From Thermoanaerobacterium butyriciformans (GTDB lineage: Bacteria; Bacillota; Thermoanaerobacteria; Thermoanaerobacterales; Thermoanaerobacteraceae), in contig NZ_JAGGLT010000035.1 in NCBI RefSeq assembly GCF_017874545.1, forward strand, positions 1 to 37,359: a stretch of DNA of 37,359 nt. Reading direction: 5' to 3'. Each line of letters starts with the position of its first letter. The first letter of the stretch is position 1. The notes under the pieces were generated by a model. That model made no database searches. It was not told the DNA's origin and saw only the letters and a program-made list of their open reading frames with translations. Positions 15,640 through 25,004 of the stretch are shown piece by piece. Made by a program: the position numbers and the translations under genes.

Positions 15640-16560
15640 TTAAAATCTATATAAATTTTCACTAAAATACCTATCAGATCTATCAGGAAATACTACAACT
15701 ATATTTTTTGGTTCCTTTTGCTTATTAGCCTGTTTTATAGCCGCAGCAAAGGCAGCACCCGACGATGATCCTACAAATAATCCTTCTCTTTTTGCAAGTT
15801 CCTTAACATAATAAAAGGCTTCATCATCAGTTACCTTTTCGACATCATCTATTAAGCTTACATCCATAGTATCAGGTATAAAATCATTACCTATGCCCTC
15901 TATTTTATAGCACTTTACTAAATCTCCTCCACCAATTATTGAACCAACAGGATCAGCTAGCACGCCTTTTACTTTAGGATTTTTCTCTTTTAAATACCTA
16001 ACTACACCTGTGAACGTTCCACCAGTACCTGCTCCAGCAATAAACACATCTACTTTTCCATCCAAAGCATCATATATCTCTGGTCCTGTTGTTTCATAAT
16101 GAGCCTTTACATTTGCCATATTTTTAAACTGGTTTGGAATATATGAGTCCTTAATATCCTTTGCTAATTCATATGCTTTATCCATCGCTCCTTTCATTCC
16201 AAGTTCTTTAGGCGTATTTACTATTTCAGCACCTAAAGCTTTCATTAGTATCTGTTTTTCTACTGAAAATTTAGTTGGTACAACAAATATGACTTTATAA
16301 CCTTTATTCAATGCTGCGAGTGCAAGGCCAATGCCTGTATTCCCAGCAGTAGGCTCTATTATAGTAGAACCTTTTTTTATTAATCCCTTATCTTCAGCAT
16401 CTTTTATCATGTAATAGCACGTTCTATCTTTTACAGAACCACCAGGGTTCATGTTTTCTAGCTTGGCAAAGATATTTACATATGGAGGTATATCAAAATG
16501 AGTTATTTTTAGAAGTGGTGTCTTGCCAATTAAATCACTGATTCCCTCTGCATATTTCAT
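15640..16560 (-). CDS. mccA: O-acetylserine-dependent cystathionine beta-synthase
   Basis: 306 residues, fold-type II PLP enzyme. The PLP lysine is K44 in GGSVKDR, the substrate loop is EPTAGNTGIG, and the phosphate loop is AGTGGTFTG. The asparagine-rich substrate loop reads PTAGN where O-acetylserine sulfhydrylases have PTSGN; this and the pairing with mccB are typical of MccA (YrhA). MccA condenses homocysteine with O-acetylserine to cystathionine. It follows mccB by 4 bp in a yrrT-mccB-mccA order. A true CysK is encoded separately at 24053, which supports a distinct role. No terminator was seen between its stop and the next promoter. Confidence 0.88.
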   Translation of the reverse strand: MKYAEGISDLIGKTPLLKITHFDIPPYVNIFAKLENMNPGGSVKDRTCYYMIKDAEDKGLIKKGSTIIEPTAGNTGIGLALAALNKGYKVIFVVPTKFSVEKQILMKALGAEIVNTPKELGMKGAMDKAYELAKDIKDSYIPNQFKNMANVKAHYETTGPEIYDALDGKVDVFIAGAGTGGTFTGVVRYLKEKNPKVKGVLADPVGSIIGGGDLVKCYKIEGIGNDFIPDTMDVSLIDDVEKVTDDEAFYYVKELAKREGLFVGSSSGAAFAAAIKQANKQKEPKNIVVVFPDRSDRYFSENLYRF

Positions 16561-16564
16561 GATT

Positions 16565-17701
16565 TCAACTCCTTATTGCATTTTTTAAATCCTCAATTAA
16601 ATCCAGATAATTCTCAAGTCCAACTGATAGTCTTACTAACTTATCGGTTATGCCGAGCTTCAATCTTTGTTCCTCTGGTATAGACGCATGTGTCATTTTT
16701 GCTGGATATGAAATTAGGCTTTCATATCCCCCGAGACTTTCCGCAAGTGTAATAAGTTTTACATTGTTTAATAATTTTAATGCCATATCTTTGTTTTTTA
16801 ACTCAAATGAAATCACGCCTCCAAAGCCATCCATCTGCTCTTTTGCAATATCGTATCCTGGATGTGTATGTAAACCAGGATAATAAACTTTTTCAACTTC
16901 AGGTTGTTCCAAAAGCCAATTTGCAATTTCTTTGGCATTTTTCTCATGTCTTTCCATTCTAACGCTAAGTGTTTTTATTCCCCTAATCACAAGGTAAGAA
17001 TCCTGCGGTCCTAAAATGCCACCAACTGCATTTTGCAGAAAATGAATTTTATGAGCTAATTCTTCACTATTAACAACGACAAGGCCTGCTACAACATCGC
17101 TATGGCCTCCAAGGTATTTTGTTGCACTATGAACAACTATGTCTGCACCTAATTCAATGGGTCTTTGGAAATATGGTGTCATAAAAGTATTATCAACTAT
17201 CGAAAGTATGCTATATTCTTTAGCTATTCTTGAAATTTCTCTGATATTTGTAATTGTCATAAGAGGATTTGTAGGTGTTTCATAAAATATTGCCTTTGTA
17301 TTTTTTGTTATACTATTTACAACATTATCTTTTAAAGACGTGTCTACAAATTTTGAAACTATGCCAAGCCTTTTAAAAACTTTCTCAAGTACCCTGAATG
17401 TTCCTCCATAAACATTATTTGAAACTATTACCTCGTCACCAGCATTAAAAAGCATCAAAACTGTCGATATTGCTGCCATGCCAGATGCAAAGGCAAAACC
17501 ACCCTTTCCACCCTCTAGATCATTAATAAGCTTTTCTAATGATTCTCGTGTTGGATTGCCTGTTCTTGAATATTCATAACCTCTATCTTTTCCTACGGCA
17601 TCCTGTTTAAACGTCGATGTTTGGTATATAGGTGTTGATACTGCACCTGTTTTTTCATCACCAAATATACCACCATGAATTAATTTTGTCTCCTTTCTCA
17701 T
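16565..17701 (-). CDS. mccB: Cystathionine gamma-lyase / homocysteine gamma-lyase
   Basis: 378 residues, the usual length of MccB (YrhB) and related Cys/Met PLP enzymes. Signatures: TPIYQTSTF, YEYSRTGNPTRESLEKLINDLEGG, FASGMAAIST, and the PLP lysine in VVHSATKYLGGHSDV. Cystathionine gamma-synthase and beta-lyase are close relatives, but pairing with an MccA-type synthase and position in the same operon favour the cystathionine to cysteine direction. MccA and MccB together convert homocysteine to cysteine (reverse transsulfuration). It starts 12 bp after the end of the methyltransferase gene. Confidence 0.88.
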   Translation of the reverse strand: MRKETKLIHGGIFGDEKTGAVSTPIYQTSTFKQDAVGKDRGYEYSRTGNPTRESLEKLINDLEGGKGGFAFASGMAAISTVLMLFNAGDEVIVSNNVYGGTFRVLEKVFKRLGIVSKFVDTSLKDNVVNSITKNTKAIFYETPTNPLMTITNIREISRIAKEYSILSIVDNTFMTPYFQRPIELGADIVVHSATKYLGGHSDVVAGLVVVNSEELAHKIHFLQNAVGGILGPQDSYLVIRGIKTLSVRMERHEKNAKEIANWLLEQPEVEKVYYPGLHTHPGYDIAKEQMDGFGGVISFELKNKDMALKLLNNVKLITLAESLGGYESLISYPAKMTHASIPEEQRLKLGITDKLVRLSVGLENYLDLIEDLKNAIRS

Positions 17702-17713
17702 CCTAAATCCTCC

Positions 17714-18349
17714 TTATTCTTTAATTCCTTTTGCTATAAATATTCCTGTTTTTGCTATCTCTCCTTTAGATGACATTGCAGTTGCATAAAGTCCTGTTTC
17801 TTTTACAAGTATTTCTTTAAAGTTACTATGAATAAGCCATTTTTCTATATCTTCTAAATTAAATCCAAGCCATCTGTCGTACATTTCGAATCTTGCCCAC
17901 TCACTACTGTGCTTCATAACATCTGTTATGATCAGCATTCCGCCTGGCTTTAAAATCCTGTGTATTTCCATGATGCCTTTAAACGGATTTTCTACATGAT
18001 GTAATACCATGTTTGAAAAAACTACATCGATAGAATCATCAATTATTGGTATTTGCTCCATACTTCCTTTTAAAAAAATTATGTTATTACTGCCAGAATT
18101 CTCAGCAGTTTGTTTTGCATATTTAAGCATTTCATCTGAAACGTCGATCCCAACAACTTCTCTTGCATATTTTGATAATTCCAAAGCCATAAATCCTGAC
18201 CCTGTACCAATATCTGCAACAATTAAACCGCCTTTATTTTTTATGTTAGATCTTTCTATTGCAATGTTTCGAATATCATCATCGAAGTATTTTTTCCTAA
18301 TCTCATCCCATTCTCCCGCTATACTGTCAAAATATTCTATATAGTTCAT
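17714..18349 (-). CDS. SAM-dependent methyltransferase (YrrT-position)
   Basis: 211 residues, class I methyltransferase. Motif I is VADIGTGSGFMALEL at about 44-58, the acidic loop GIDVSDEMLKYAK at about 68-80, and the post-motif IHRILKPGGMLIITDVMKH. It heads the operon with mccB and mccA. In B. subtilis yrrT occupies the same place, in yrrT-mtnN-mccA-mccB, and is linked to SAM recycling; mtnN is missing here and mccB precedes mccA. The ribosome site AGGAGG is well placed. Upstream is a TTGACA promoter followed by the palindrome AGTATTCATATCGGAATACT, a probable repressor site. The methyl acceptor is unknown. Confidence 0.85.
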   Translation of the reverse strand: MNYIEYFDSIAGEWDEIRKKYFDDDIRNIAIERSNIKNKGGLIVADIGTGSGFMALELSKYAREVVGIDVSDEMLKYAKQTAENSGSNNIIFLKGSMEQIPIIDDSIDVVFSNMVLHHVENPFKGIMEIHRILKPGGMLIITDVMKHSSEWARFEMYDRWLGFNLEDIEKWLIHSNFKEILVKETGLYATAMSSKGEIAKTGIFIAKGIKE

Positions 18350-18365
18350 ATAGCACCTCCTAATT

Positions 18366-18428
18366 TATAGTATTCCGATATGAATACTTGGTTATAATTA
18401 AAATACCATTCTTCTTCTAAAATGTCAA
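18366..18428 (-). promoter_or_regulatory. Promoter and palindromic operator of the mccBA operon
   Basis: TTGACA (18428-18423), 17 bp, TATTTT (18405-18400) read leftward. The palindrome AGTATTC-ATATCG-GAATACT (18388-18369) follows at about the transcript start. ATATCGGAATACTATAA closely matches the element before cysK (25005-25018: 13 of 14 positions). This is a candidate site for CymR, the Rrf2-family cysteine regulator of Firmicutes. Confidence 0.6.
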
Positions 18429-18523
18429 TAAAAAAATTGCTTTTTTACAAAATTTCTTCAAGAAAAACATGGACTTCTCAAACTAAAAATTAACCCCCTC
18501 CTGTAATAAAGAGGGGGATTAAT

Positions 18524-20242
18524 TTAAGATTTATTAAAAATTTTATTTAGCTCATCAAAATCATACGTATTTATCACATCTTTCGCTTCAAGCCAGCCTT
18601 TACGAGCGATGCCTATACCATATTTTACGTCATCAAGCCCTTCTATCCTGTGTGCATCTGGACAGATTGCAAATTTTACACCTTTTTCTTTTGCATATTT
18701 TATGTATCTCCAATCAATGTCCAGTCTATAAGGGCTCGAATTTATTTCAATTATTTTGCCATATTCAGCAGCACTATCTATAACTTTATACACATCGATG
18801 TCATAACCATCTCTTGCAAGGAGGAGTCTCCCTGTCATGTGTCCAATGATTTTTGTGTATCTATTTTTTATAGCTTTTATTATTCTCTCTGTCATGTCAT
18901 CTTTGCTCATTTTAAAGTTGGAATGAACAGATGCGATGACAAAGTCAAATCTTCTCAAAATATCTTCGTCATAATCAAGTGAACCATCTCTTAATATATC
19001 AGATTCTATGCCTTTTAATATCTTTATATCACTGTATTTGCTATTCAATTCATCTATTTCATCCAATTGCCTTAAAACATCTTCTTCTTTAAGTCCATTC
19101 GCATAAAATGCAGATTTACTGTGATCTGTGATACCAATGATTTTATAACCGCGATCTCTTGCCGCATTCACCATCTCAGAAAGTGTATTTGCACCATCGC
19201 TGTATATCGTATGTACATGAAAAACCCCTTTGATGTCTTTTTCCTCTATTAATACTGGAAGTAGCCCTTTTTCCGCTGCTTCGATTTCACCCATATTTTC
19301 ACGAAGTTCTGGAGGAATATACGATAAACTGAGATTATTAAATATTTCTTCTTCATCACGGCATTTAATAAGCAGTTCATCTTTAAATAGACCATATTCG
19401 TTCATCTTTATTCCCATTTGCTTTGCCCTATGCCTCATAGCTGTATTGTGCTCCTTGCTGCCTGTAAAATGGTGCAATGCATATGGAAATTCTTCATCTT
19501 TAACAACCCTTAAGTCTACATTTATGCCAGATCTCAATGTTATGCTGGTCTTGGTTTCACCCTTAGCTACAATATCCCTTATACCTTCATATTTTGTAAA
19601 TACATCCATAAGCTTCTCAGGATTATCACACGTAGCAAGAATATCTATGTCTTTAACTATCTCTTTTCTTCGCCTTAAACTTCCAGCAATCTCGCATCTT
19701 ATTGTCAATCCACTATCAATAAGGTATTGTTTTAATGATGTGGCCTCTAAATATGCATCCATAAATAGATGCTTACCACTAAACTGTTTTATAAATTGTA
19801 TGCCTTCCAAGATTTTTTTCTGCGTCTTTTCACCAAATCCAGGTAATTCTACAAGTCTATTTTCAATACAGGCATATTCCAGCTCACCAACCGTCTTTAT
19901 ATCAAGTTTGTCATACAATGTTTTTATCTTTTTAGGCCCAAGACCTGGTATTTTTAACATCTCAATGAGGCCCTCAGGTATTGATGCTTTAAGATTTTCA
20001 TAGTATTCAAGTCTCCCAGTTGTAATAAGCTCAGTAAGCTTTTTATTAAGCGCATCACCTATACCCTTTATATCCTTTAACCTATCTTCTTTTATTAATC
20101 TTTCTATATCGTCATCAAGGACTTCTATTGTACGAGCAGCATTATAATACGCTCTCGACTTAAAAGGATTTTCACCCTTTAATTCTAATAAAAGCCCTAT
20201 TTCATTAAGTATATTGACAACAGTTTTCTTATCCACACTCAT
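18524..20242 (-). CDS. polX: DNA polymerase X family protein with PHP domain
   Basis: 572 residues, the length of Bacillus PolX. Order: helix-hairpin-helix region (about 45-160, with LKDIKGIGDALNKKL and LPGFGEKTQKKI), a Pol-beta-type nucleotidyltransferase with GSLRRRKEIVKDIDIL (the DxD metal site), and a C-terminal PHP domain (about 335-570) with the HxH motif FHVHTIYSDG, GITDHSK and CPDAHR, which supplies 3'-5' exonuclease activity. The family acts in base-excision and gap-filling repair. The ATG at 20242 follows a weak GATGTG site; a GTG one codon earlier is also possible. It lies 51 bp behind a MNT-type gene, which may be co-transcribed. Confidence 0.95.
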   Translation of the reverse strand: MSVDKKTVVNILNEIGLLLELKGENPFKSRAYYNAARTIEVLDDDIERLIKEDRLKDIKGIGDALNKKLTELITTGRLEYYENLKASIPEGLIEMLKIPGLGPKKIKTLYDKLDIKTVGELEYACIENRLVELPGFGEKTQKKILEGIQFIKQFSGKHLFMDAYLEATSLKQYLIDSGLTIRCEIAGSLRRRKEIVKDIDILATCDNPEKLMDVFTKYEGIRDIVAKGETKTSITLRSGINVDLRVVKDEEFPYALHHFTGSKEHNTAMRHRAKQMGIKMNEYGLFKDELLIKCRDEEEIFNNLSLSYIPPELRENMGEIEAAEKGLLPVLIEEKDIKGVFHVHTIYSDGANTLSEMVNAARDRGYKIIGITDHSKSAFYANGLKEEDVLRQLDEIDELNSKYSDIKILKGIESDILRDGSLDYDEDILRRFDFVIASVHSNFKMSKDDMTERIIKAIKNRYTKIIGHMTGRLLLARDGYDIDVYKVIDSAAEYGKIIEINSSPYRLDIDWRYIKYAKEKGVKFAICPDAHRIEGLDDVKYGIGIARKGWLEAKDVINTYDFDELNKIFNKS

Positions 20243-20296
20243 CACATCTCTATATATTTATTTACTGCGTCGATAAATTTATAGACATCATTTATT

Positions 20297-20713
20297 TTAT
20301 CTGTTATAAATGTCTTTACATAACTCCATTTTGTTTTTCCTTCTTTCTTGCCTTATTTTATATATGTCTAAAACTACTTCTCTAAAATCTTCAGCTTCCA
20401 TTGATACGTTAAGCATATAATTTAAATAAAAATTTTCATCGTTTACTACTATCTTTTTACCTCTTAATGCTTCCCATGCGATTGTAGCATTTGCAATGTT
20501 TAGCACTACGAGATCGACATCTTTTTTAAGCAAATCTTCTAAATCGTTCCACAACTCAAATACCAACTTTTCATCATAATTTTTAAAATATACCGCAATA
20601 TCTATATCAGACTCTTTCATGCTCTTTCCTTTTGCAACAGAGCCAAATAAAAAAGCCATAATAATATCTTCTCTATCTTTGAAAAATTCTTTGAGTATTG
20701 ATAAATAATTCAT
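20297..20713 (-). CDS. MNT-type nucleotidyltransferase (MntA-like)
   Basis: 138 residues. The minimal nucleotidyltransferase signature is GSVAKGKSMKESDIDIAVYF, with the GSx10DxD metal site, and VDLVVLN as the third acidic strand. Such proteins are the antitoxins of HEPN-MNT (type VII) systems, in which the MNT protein AMPylates the HEPN toxin; the length suits a full MntA. However, no HEPN gene is adjacent: the neighbours are polX and, 140 bp away, MutS-like genes. It may be an orphan or have another target. The ATG at 20713 is preferred to a GTG three codons upstream that lies inside the likely ribosome site. Confidence 0.8.
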   Translation of the reverse strand: MNYLSILKEFFKDREDIIMAFLFGSVAKGKSMKESDIDIAVYFKNYDEKLVFELWNDLEDLLKKDVDLVVLNIANATIAWEALRGKKIVVNDENFYLNYMLNVSMEAEDFREVVLDIYKIRQERRKNKMELCKDIYNR

Positions 20714-20852
20714 AAATATCACCCAACCTAAATAATTGCCGATGTATTCTTAATATATTATATCATTTTAACTGTAAAACAAAAATAATAAAGTATGGTC
20801 CATTTTCAAATGATATTTTTATCACGGCGACACCTTTCTATTCTAAATACTA

Positions 20853-22346
20853 TTATTTTTTAAATATCTTCTTGTATAAATCTTCGCCATAGCTTGTCTT
20901 AAGCGGTTCACCTTCAACTAATTTAAAAGATCTCTCACCATTAGGCTTTCTTTCGGCTCGCAAGAAAATCGCATCGTCCATTTTTTTATCATACAAGCTG
21001 CGAGATAATTCATAAAGATGAGTAACAAAAAATATCTTTACTTTAACTTCCAGCAATGCACTTATTATCTGTCTTGAAATCTCTGAGCCTTCCCTTTCAT
21101 TTGTAGCTGCAAATGATTCATTAAAAAGTATCATGGAATTTTGCTTTATATTATCAACAATATCACTCATCCTGCTTAATTCTTCGTCTAATTTTCCGCT
21201 GTTCATCTCGTCATCTTCTTCTCTTTTAAAATGTGTAAATAAGCCAATACATATATTTGATGAAAATTTCTCTGCCGCCACAAACATACCAGACTGCATC
21301 ATTAATTGCGCCAGTCCAATACTTCTTAAAAATGTCGTTTTTCCACCTTGGTTAGCACCCGTTATGACGAAAAGATCTTTTCTGTCAGCATTCAAATCAT
21401 TTGACACTACTCTCTTTTTCATTGTCAGAGAAAGGCTAATATCATATAAGCCAACAAATGAGTGTTTCCGTTCATCAGCATATAAAGGTACAGGAAAACA
21501 TATATGTTCACCTATTTTAACAAGTTCTTCATATAGATTAATGCATCCTACATAAAAAGCTAATTCTGTTTTAAGCATTTTAAAAAAGCCGTTAATGTGA
21601 TCTGCAGATTGAGCTAAAGCATTTGCTGCAAGGTTTATGCCTCTATCTTTTAATTCTGATAAAGCCTTCATGTCACTTTCATCTCGATCAGGGATGTAAG
21701 ATGTAAAAGCCGTAGCCTTTTTTGAAAAGAGCTTTCCCAGTAAACTCTGTTTAATTTCATTAGGTCTTCTTAGAATGTAATTAATACCTTTATTACCTTT
21801 CCCTAATTCCGCACTTATCAATACCCCATTTTCAAATTTTAATTCTTTTAAATGTGCTTTTACGGTTTCAATATACTCATCGTTTAACTCTTTTTGTATC
21901 ATTGAAAATAATGATCTAAAACCTTCTGATTCAAAGTTATCGATATTTTCTTCCGCAATCTTTCTCAATTTAATAAGCATATCAATATACATGTACATAA
22001 GTTCAATAGAGCTATGCAAAATTGATGATGGATAGCTACTAAAAATGCTCCAAAAATTTTTCTTTTCATTTTCCAATGTTTCAACCGCAATATCATAAAT
22101 ACTCCTTATAATGGAAGGATGTTTGAGACAATCTTTTAGAATATTCTGCCTATAAGTTATCTCATCAACATCATTTAAACTTGTCAAAATAACTTTGTAA
22201 GCTACATCATACAAAAATTCATCACCTTGTGCCATAGCATCAATTACAATATTCAATCCTAAATCCTGCACCAATATTTGCTCATTCCATGGCAATTCTT
22301 GATTCATATCAAAATTGCGATTTTTGTACAGCAATAATGTCTTCAT
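20853..22346 (-). CDS. MutS-like ATPase, second of a tandem pair
   Basis: 497 residues with a MutS C-terminal ATPase (about 320-490) and a helical lever-like middle; the mismatch-reading N-terminal domain of MutS is absent. Walker A: TGANQGGKTTFLRS (329-342). Walker B reads MILFNE (405-410), with Asn in place of the usual Asp before the Glu. Other landmarks: THFKREED, SGKLDEELSR (MutS-like dimer segment) and the H-loop VTHLYEL (441-447), which is intact. The start codon overlaps the stop of the upstream paralogue by ATGA, so a 1:1 complex is likely. Function is unknown; it is not canonical mismatch repair MutS. Confidence 0.85.
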   Translation of the reverse strand: MKTLLLYKNRNFDMNQELPWNEQILVQDLGLNIVIDAMAQGDEFLYDVAYKVILTSLNDVDEITYRQNILKDCLKHPSIIRSIYDIAVETLENEKKNFWSIFSSYPSSILHSSIELMYMYIDMLIKLRKIAEENIDNFESEGFRSLFSMIQKELNDEYIETVKAHLKELKFENGVLISAELGKGNKGINYILRRPNEIKQSLLGKLFSKKATAFTSYIPDRDESDMKALSELKDRGINLAANALAQSADHINGFFKMLKTELAFYVGCINLYEELVKIGEHICFPVPLYADERKHSFVGLYDISLSLTMKKRVVSNDLNADRKDLFVITGANQGGKTTFLRSIGLAQLMMQSGMFVAAEKFSSNICIGLFTHFKREEDDEMNSGKLDEELSRMSDIVDNIKQNSMILFNESFAATNEREGSEISRQIISALLEVKVKIFFVTHLYELSRSLYDKKMDDAIFLRAERKPNGERSFKLVEGEPLKTSYGEDLYKKIFKK

Positions 22347-23878
22347 CCTTTTACACGCTCCTTAATATGCTCATAGGTAAGCCTATATTTTTCTGCAATT
22401 GTAATAGCATAAGACAAACCGTCAGCCGGCTTTCGTATAACTTTATAAGTTCTAAGCGATGGATTATCAGGTACGACCGTGTTAACTACGCTTACAGTCT
22501 TTTCGCTGTAAACGGATAATTCATCTATAAATGTCACCCAAACGCAAAGCAAATCCAGATCTATAATTCTATCCATCACCCTTTTACTGAGAAAAATGGC
22601 ATCTTTTAAAGTAGTAGACGTAAATATTTCATTTAATATGACAATGCTATTTGACGTAGCTTTCGAGAGAATGTCATAAATCCTAATCAATTCATCTTCT
22701 AATTTGCCATGAAGGTCATTTACGTTTTCTTCTCTTTCAAAGTGTGTAAATATATTGTCATATAAAAATAACTGCGCTTTATAACCTGGAATAGGGCATC
22801 CAATGCTGGCAAAATAATGAACCTGCCCAAATGTCCTGGCAAATGTCGTTTTCCCACCTTGATTAGGTCCAGATACAACGAAGATTCTCTCTTTGCCACT
22901 TAGGTAAAAATCATTTGTGACAACTGTCGATTTATTAGAAATAAGCTTATTTGCCAATGCCAAATCAAAGCACCCATAGTCAAAAACTTCTTTTGATGCG
23001 CTGTCAACTTTAGGATAGCAAAATTTTAATCCCATATCTTTAAACTTCGAAATAAATTCTAAATACGACATATAAAATTGAATTTCCCGTTCAAACGTAC
23101 CAATTGTTTTATCTACATAATCTGTATTTTTGATGCAAAAATCATCAAGTGCATCAAATATTTCTTTATAAAGTTGGGCTACCAAATCTAAAATTTTTGC
23201 TTCCACATGATTCATATCATCGTAATCTGAAAACTTCTTCCTATAATCTTTTACCTCTCCTTCTTTAAACTTTTTAAATGTTTCTTCTACTATGTGGCTG
23301 TAATTTACCTCTGAATCGTATTTACCTACCTTTATGCTATTTCCCCTTATGAGTATGCTGTACTTTACAGATGACAAATCTTCTTCAAGCTTTTTTGTCG
23401 CAATGTTTAGAGATATAAAAGAATCGCTTTTAACATAATTTAAAATATATTCTCGAAATTCAACAAAACCAGTAGAATTTAAATCTATATGTGTTAAATC
23501 ATTAGCCAAAGAAACAACGGCATCACAATAAATATCAACTGCATCTAAAAACCATCTTTCTTTTTGATACTTATAGTAAAGCTTGTTGGCTTGCTTTAAA
23601 TCTTCTCTCATATGCTGAAATTTTTCTGAAAAAGATTTGATGCACTTGAAAAGCTCATTATTCTCAAGATCCCTCATTATTTCCTGACGATATTTGATTG
23701 TTTCAATGTCATTAGGCGATTTATAAAAAAACGGTTTAAGGTTGTATTCATTTCTGCCAAATGTTATAGTATCTACTATTTGATCAATATTCAAATCCTT
23801 AAAAAATACTGGCTCATTTAATAAATCAATGTTTACAATATCATCAGCATTTAAAAACAATATACTTTGAAACGCCAT
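22343..23878 (-). CDS. MutS-like ATPase, first of a tandem pair, H-loop degenerate
   Basis: 511 residues, same layout as its neighbour: helical N-terminal and middle parts (to about 320), then a MutS-type ATPase. Walker A: SGPNQGGKTTFART (336-349). Walker B: SIVILNE (411-417), again Asn for Asp. THFEREENVNDLHGKLEDELIRIYD matches the sister's central motif. The H-loop differs: VTFIDEL has Phe (450) where the partner has His. One subunit thus keeps the full ATPase set and the other does not, as in asymmetric heterodimers. A ribosome site AAGGAGG stands before the ATG. The unit lies downstream of cysK and its terminator. Confidence 0.85.
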   Translation of the reverse strand: MAFQSILFLNADDIVNIDLLNEPVFFKDLNIDQIVDTITFGRNEYNLKPFFYKSPNDIETIKYRQEIMRDLENNELFKCIKSFSEKFQHMREDLKQANKLYYKYQKERWFLDAVDIYCDAVVSLANDLTHIDLNSTGFVEFREYILNYVKSDSFISLNIATKKLEEDLSSVKYSILIRGNSIKVGKYDSEVNYSHIVEETFKKFKEGEVKDYRKKFSDYDDMNHVEAKILDLVAQLYKEIFDALDDFCIKNTDYVDKTIGTFEREIQFYMSYLEFISKFKDMGLKFCYPKVDSASKEVFDYGCFDLALANKLISNKSTVVTNDFYLSGKERIFVVSGPNQGGKTTFARTFGQVHYFASIGCPIPGYKAQLFLYDNIFTHFEREENVNDLHGKLEDELIRIYDILSKATSNSIVILNEIFTSTTLKDAIFLSKRVMDRIIDLDLLCVWVTFIDELSVYSEKTVSVVNTVVPDNPSLRTYKVIRKPADGLSYAITIAEKYRLTYEHIKERVKG

Positions 23879-23927
23879 TTATCACGCCTCCTTAGCAAAT
23901 TAAAATAACAATGGAATATAAAAAAGC

Positions 23928-23976
23928 CGACAGCCATCTACATTATCAGTAGAAGCCATCAGCTTTTCAGCAATTT
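23928..23976 (-). terminator. Terminator of cysK
   Basis: Read leftward: AAGCTGA pairs with TCGGCTT (one wobble), with an inner TCTAC/GTAGA stem separated by an internal loop, then a run of six T. It lies between cysK and the MutS-like genes. Confidence 0.7.
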
Positions 23977-24052
23977 AAACGAGGGAGCTTCATCCTCTTT
24001 TTTGTTGTCAAATATATTATATCATTTTATCTTTCTATGTTAAAGTATCTTT

Positions 24053-24985
24053 TTAATCTTGATACAATGTCGTCGAGAGATATCTTTCTCCTGTATCAGG
24101 CAGCAATACGACTATCGTCTTGCCTTTGTTTTCTGATCTCTTTGCAATCTGAGTCGCTGCGAATGCGGCTGCACCTGATGATATTCCAACTAATAATCCT
24201 TCAGATTTTGCCAATGCTCTTGATGTCTCAAATGCTTCATTGTTTTTAACTTGGTATATTTCATCAATGATTTCTCTATTCAAAACATCAGGTACAAATC
24301 CTGCACCTATACCTTGTATCTTATGTGGACCAGGTCTTCCACCAGATAGAACTGGAGAATCAGCAGGCTCAACTGCTACAATCTTTACATCAGGTTTCCT
24401 TGATTTCAAAACCTCACCAACACCTGTAATTGTCCCACCTGTGCCAATGCCTGCAACAAATATATCTACATTGCCATCAGTGTCTCTCCATATTTCTTCT
24501 GCTGTCGTCTTTCTGTGTATTTCTGGATTGACAGGGTTTTTGAATTGTTGCGGTATAAATGCATTTCCGTACTGTTTTGCCAGCTCCTCAGCCTTTTTTA
24601 CAGCTCCAGACATGCCTTCTGGGCCAGGTGTCAATACTATTTCAGCGCCAAGCGCTTTAAGCAAATTTCTCCTTTCAATGCTCATAGTCTCAGGCATAGT
24701 CAATATTAATCTGTATTTCTTAGCCGCTGCAACAAAAGCCAGCGCTATTCCTGTATTGCCACTGGTTGGCTCAATAATAACAGTGTCTTTGTTTATAAGC
24801 CCCTTTTCTTCTGCATCTTTGATCATAGCATATCCGATTCTGTCCTTTACGCTGCTTAATGGATTAAAATACTCTAATTTTGCTATAAGCTTTGCTTCAA
24901 GATTATTTTCTTTATTGTAGTTTGATAATTCCAATAGCGGCGTATTGCCTATTAAATCCGTAAGGCTTTTTGCAATCTTTGACAT
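24053..24985 (-). CDS. cysK: Cysteine synthase A (O-acetylserine sulfhydrylase)
   Basis: 310 residues, the usual CysK length. The PLP lysine is K47 in SSVKDR. The substrate loop [13 protein letters not shown], the phosphate-binding [16 protein letters not shown] and the late SSGAAAFAA segment are those of true CysK, which makes cysteine from O-acetylserine and sulfide in the cytosol. It has its own promoter (TTTACA-N17-TATAAT) and an ATCGGAATA operator-like motif near the transcript start that is shared with the mccBA operon; cysteine-dependent repression is likely. It is a monocistronic unit ended by a hairpin. Confidence 0.95.
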   Translation of the reverse strand: MSKIAKSLTDLIGNTPLLELSNYNKENNLEAKLIAKLEYFNPLSSVKDRIGYAMIKDAEEKGLINKDTVIIEPTSGNTGIALAFVAAAKKYRLILTMPETMSIERRNLLKALGAEIVLTPGPEGMSGAVKKAEELAKQYGNAFIPQQFKNPVNPEIHRKTTAEEIWRDTDGNVDIFVAGIGTGGTITGVGEVLKSRKPDVKIVAVEPADSPVLSGGRPGPHKIQGIGAGFVPDVLNREIIDEIYQVKNNEAFETSRALAKSEGLLVGISSGAAAFAATQIAKRSENKGKTIVVLLPDTGERYLSTTLYQD

Positions 24986-25004
24986 TATATCCTCTCCTTT
25001 AAAT

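Noticed and set aside
19230-20003. 257-codon open frame on the plus strand
   Set aside because: It lies antisense within polX, whose full domain set is clear, and has no ribosome site or recognisable domain.
20297-23878. Defence island (MNT antitoxin plus MutS-like pair)
   Set aside because: No HEPN toxin, nuclease, restriction or phage genes are near, and the genes do not clearly form one operon (140-bp gap).
24240-24920. 226-codon open frame on the plus strand
   Set aside because: It is the antisense shadow of cysK; the cysK frame carries all catalytic motifs.
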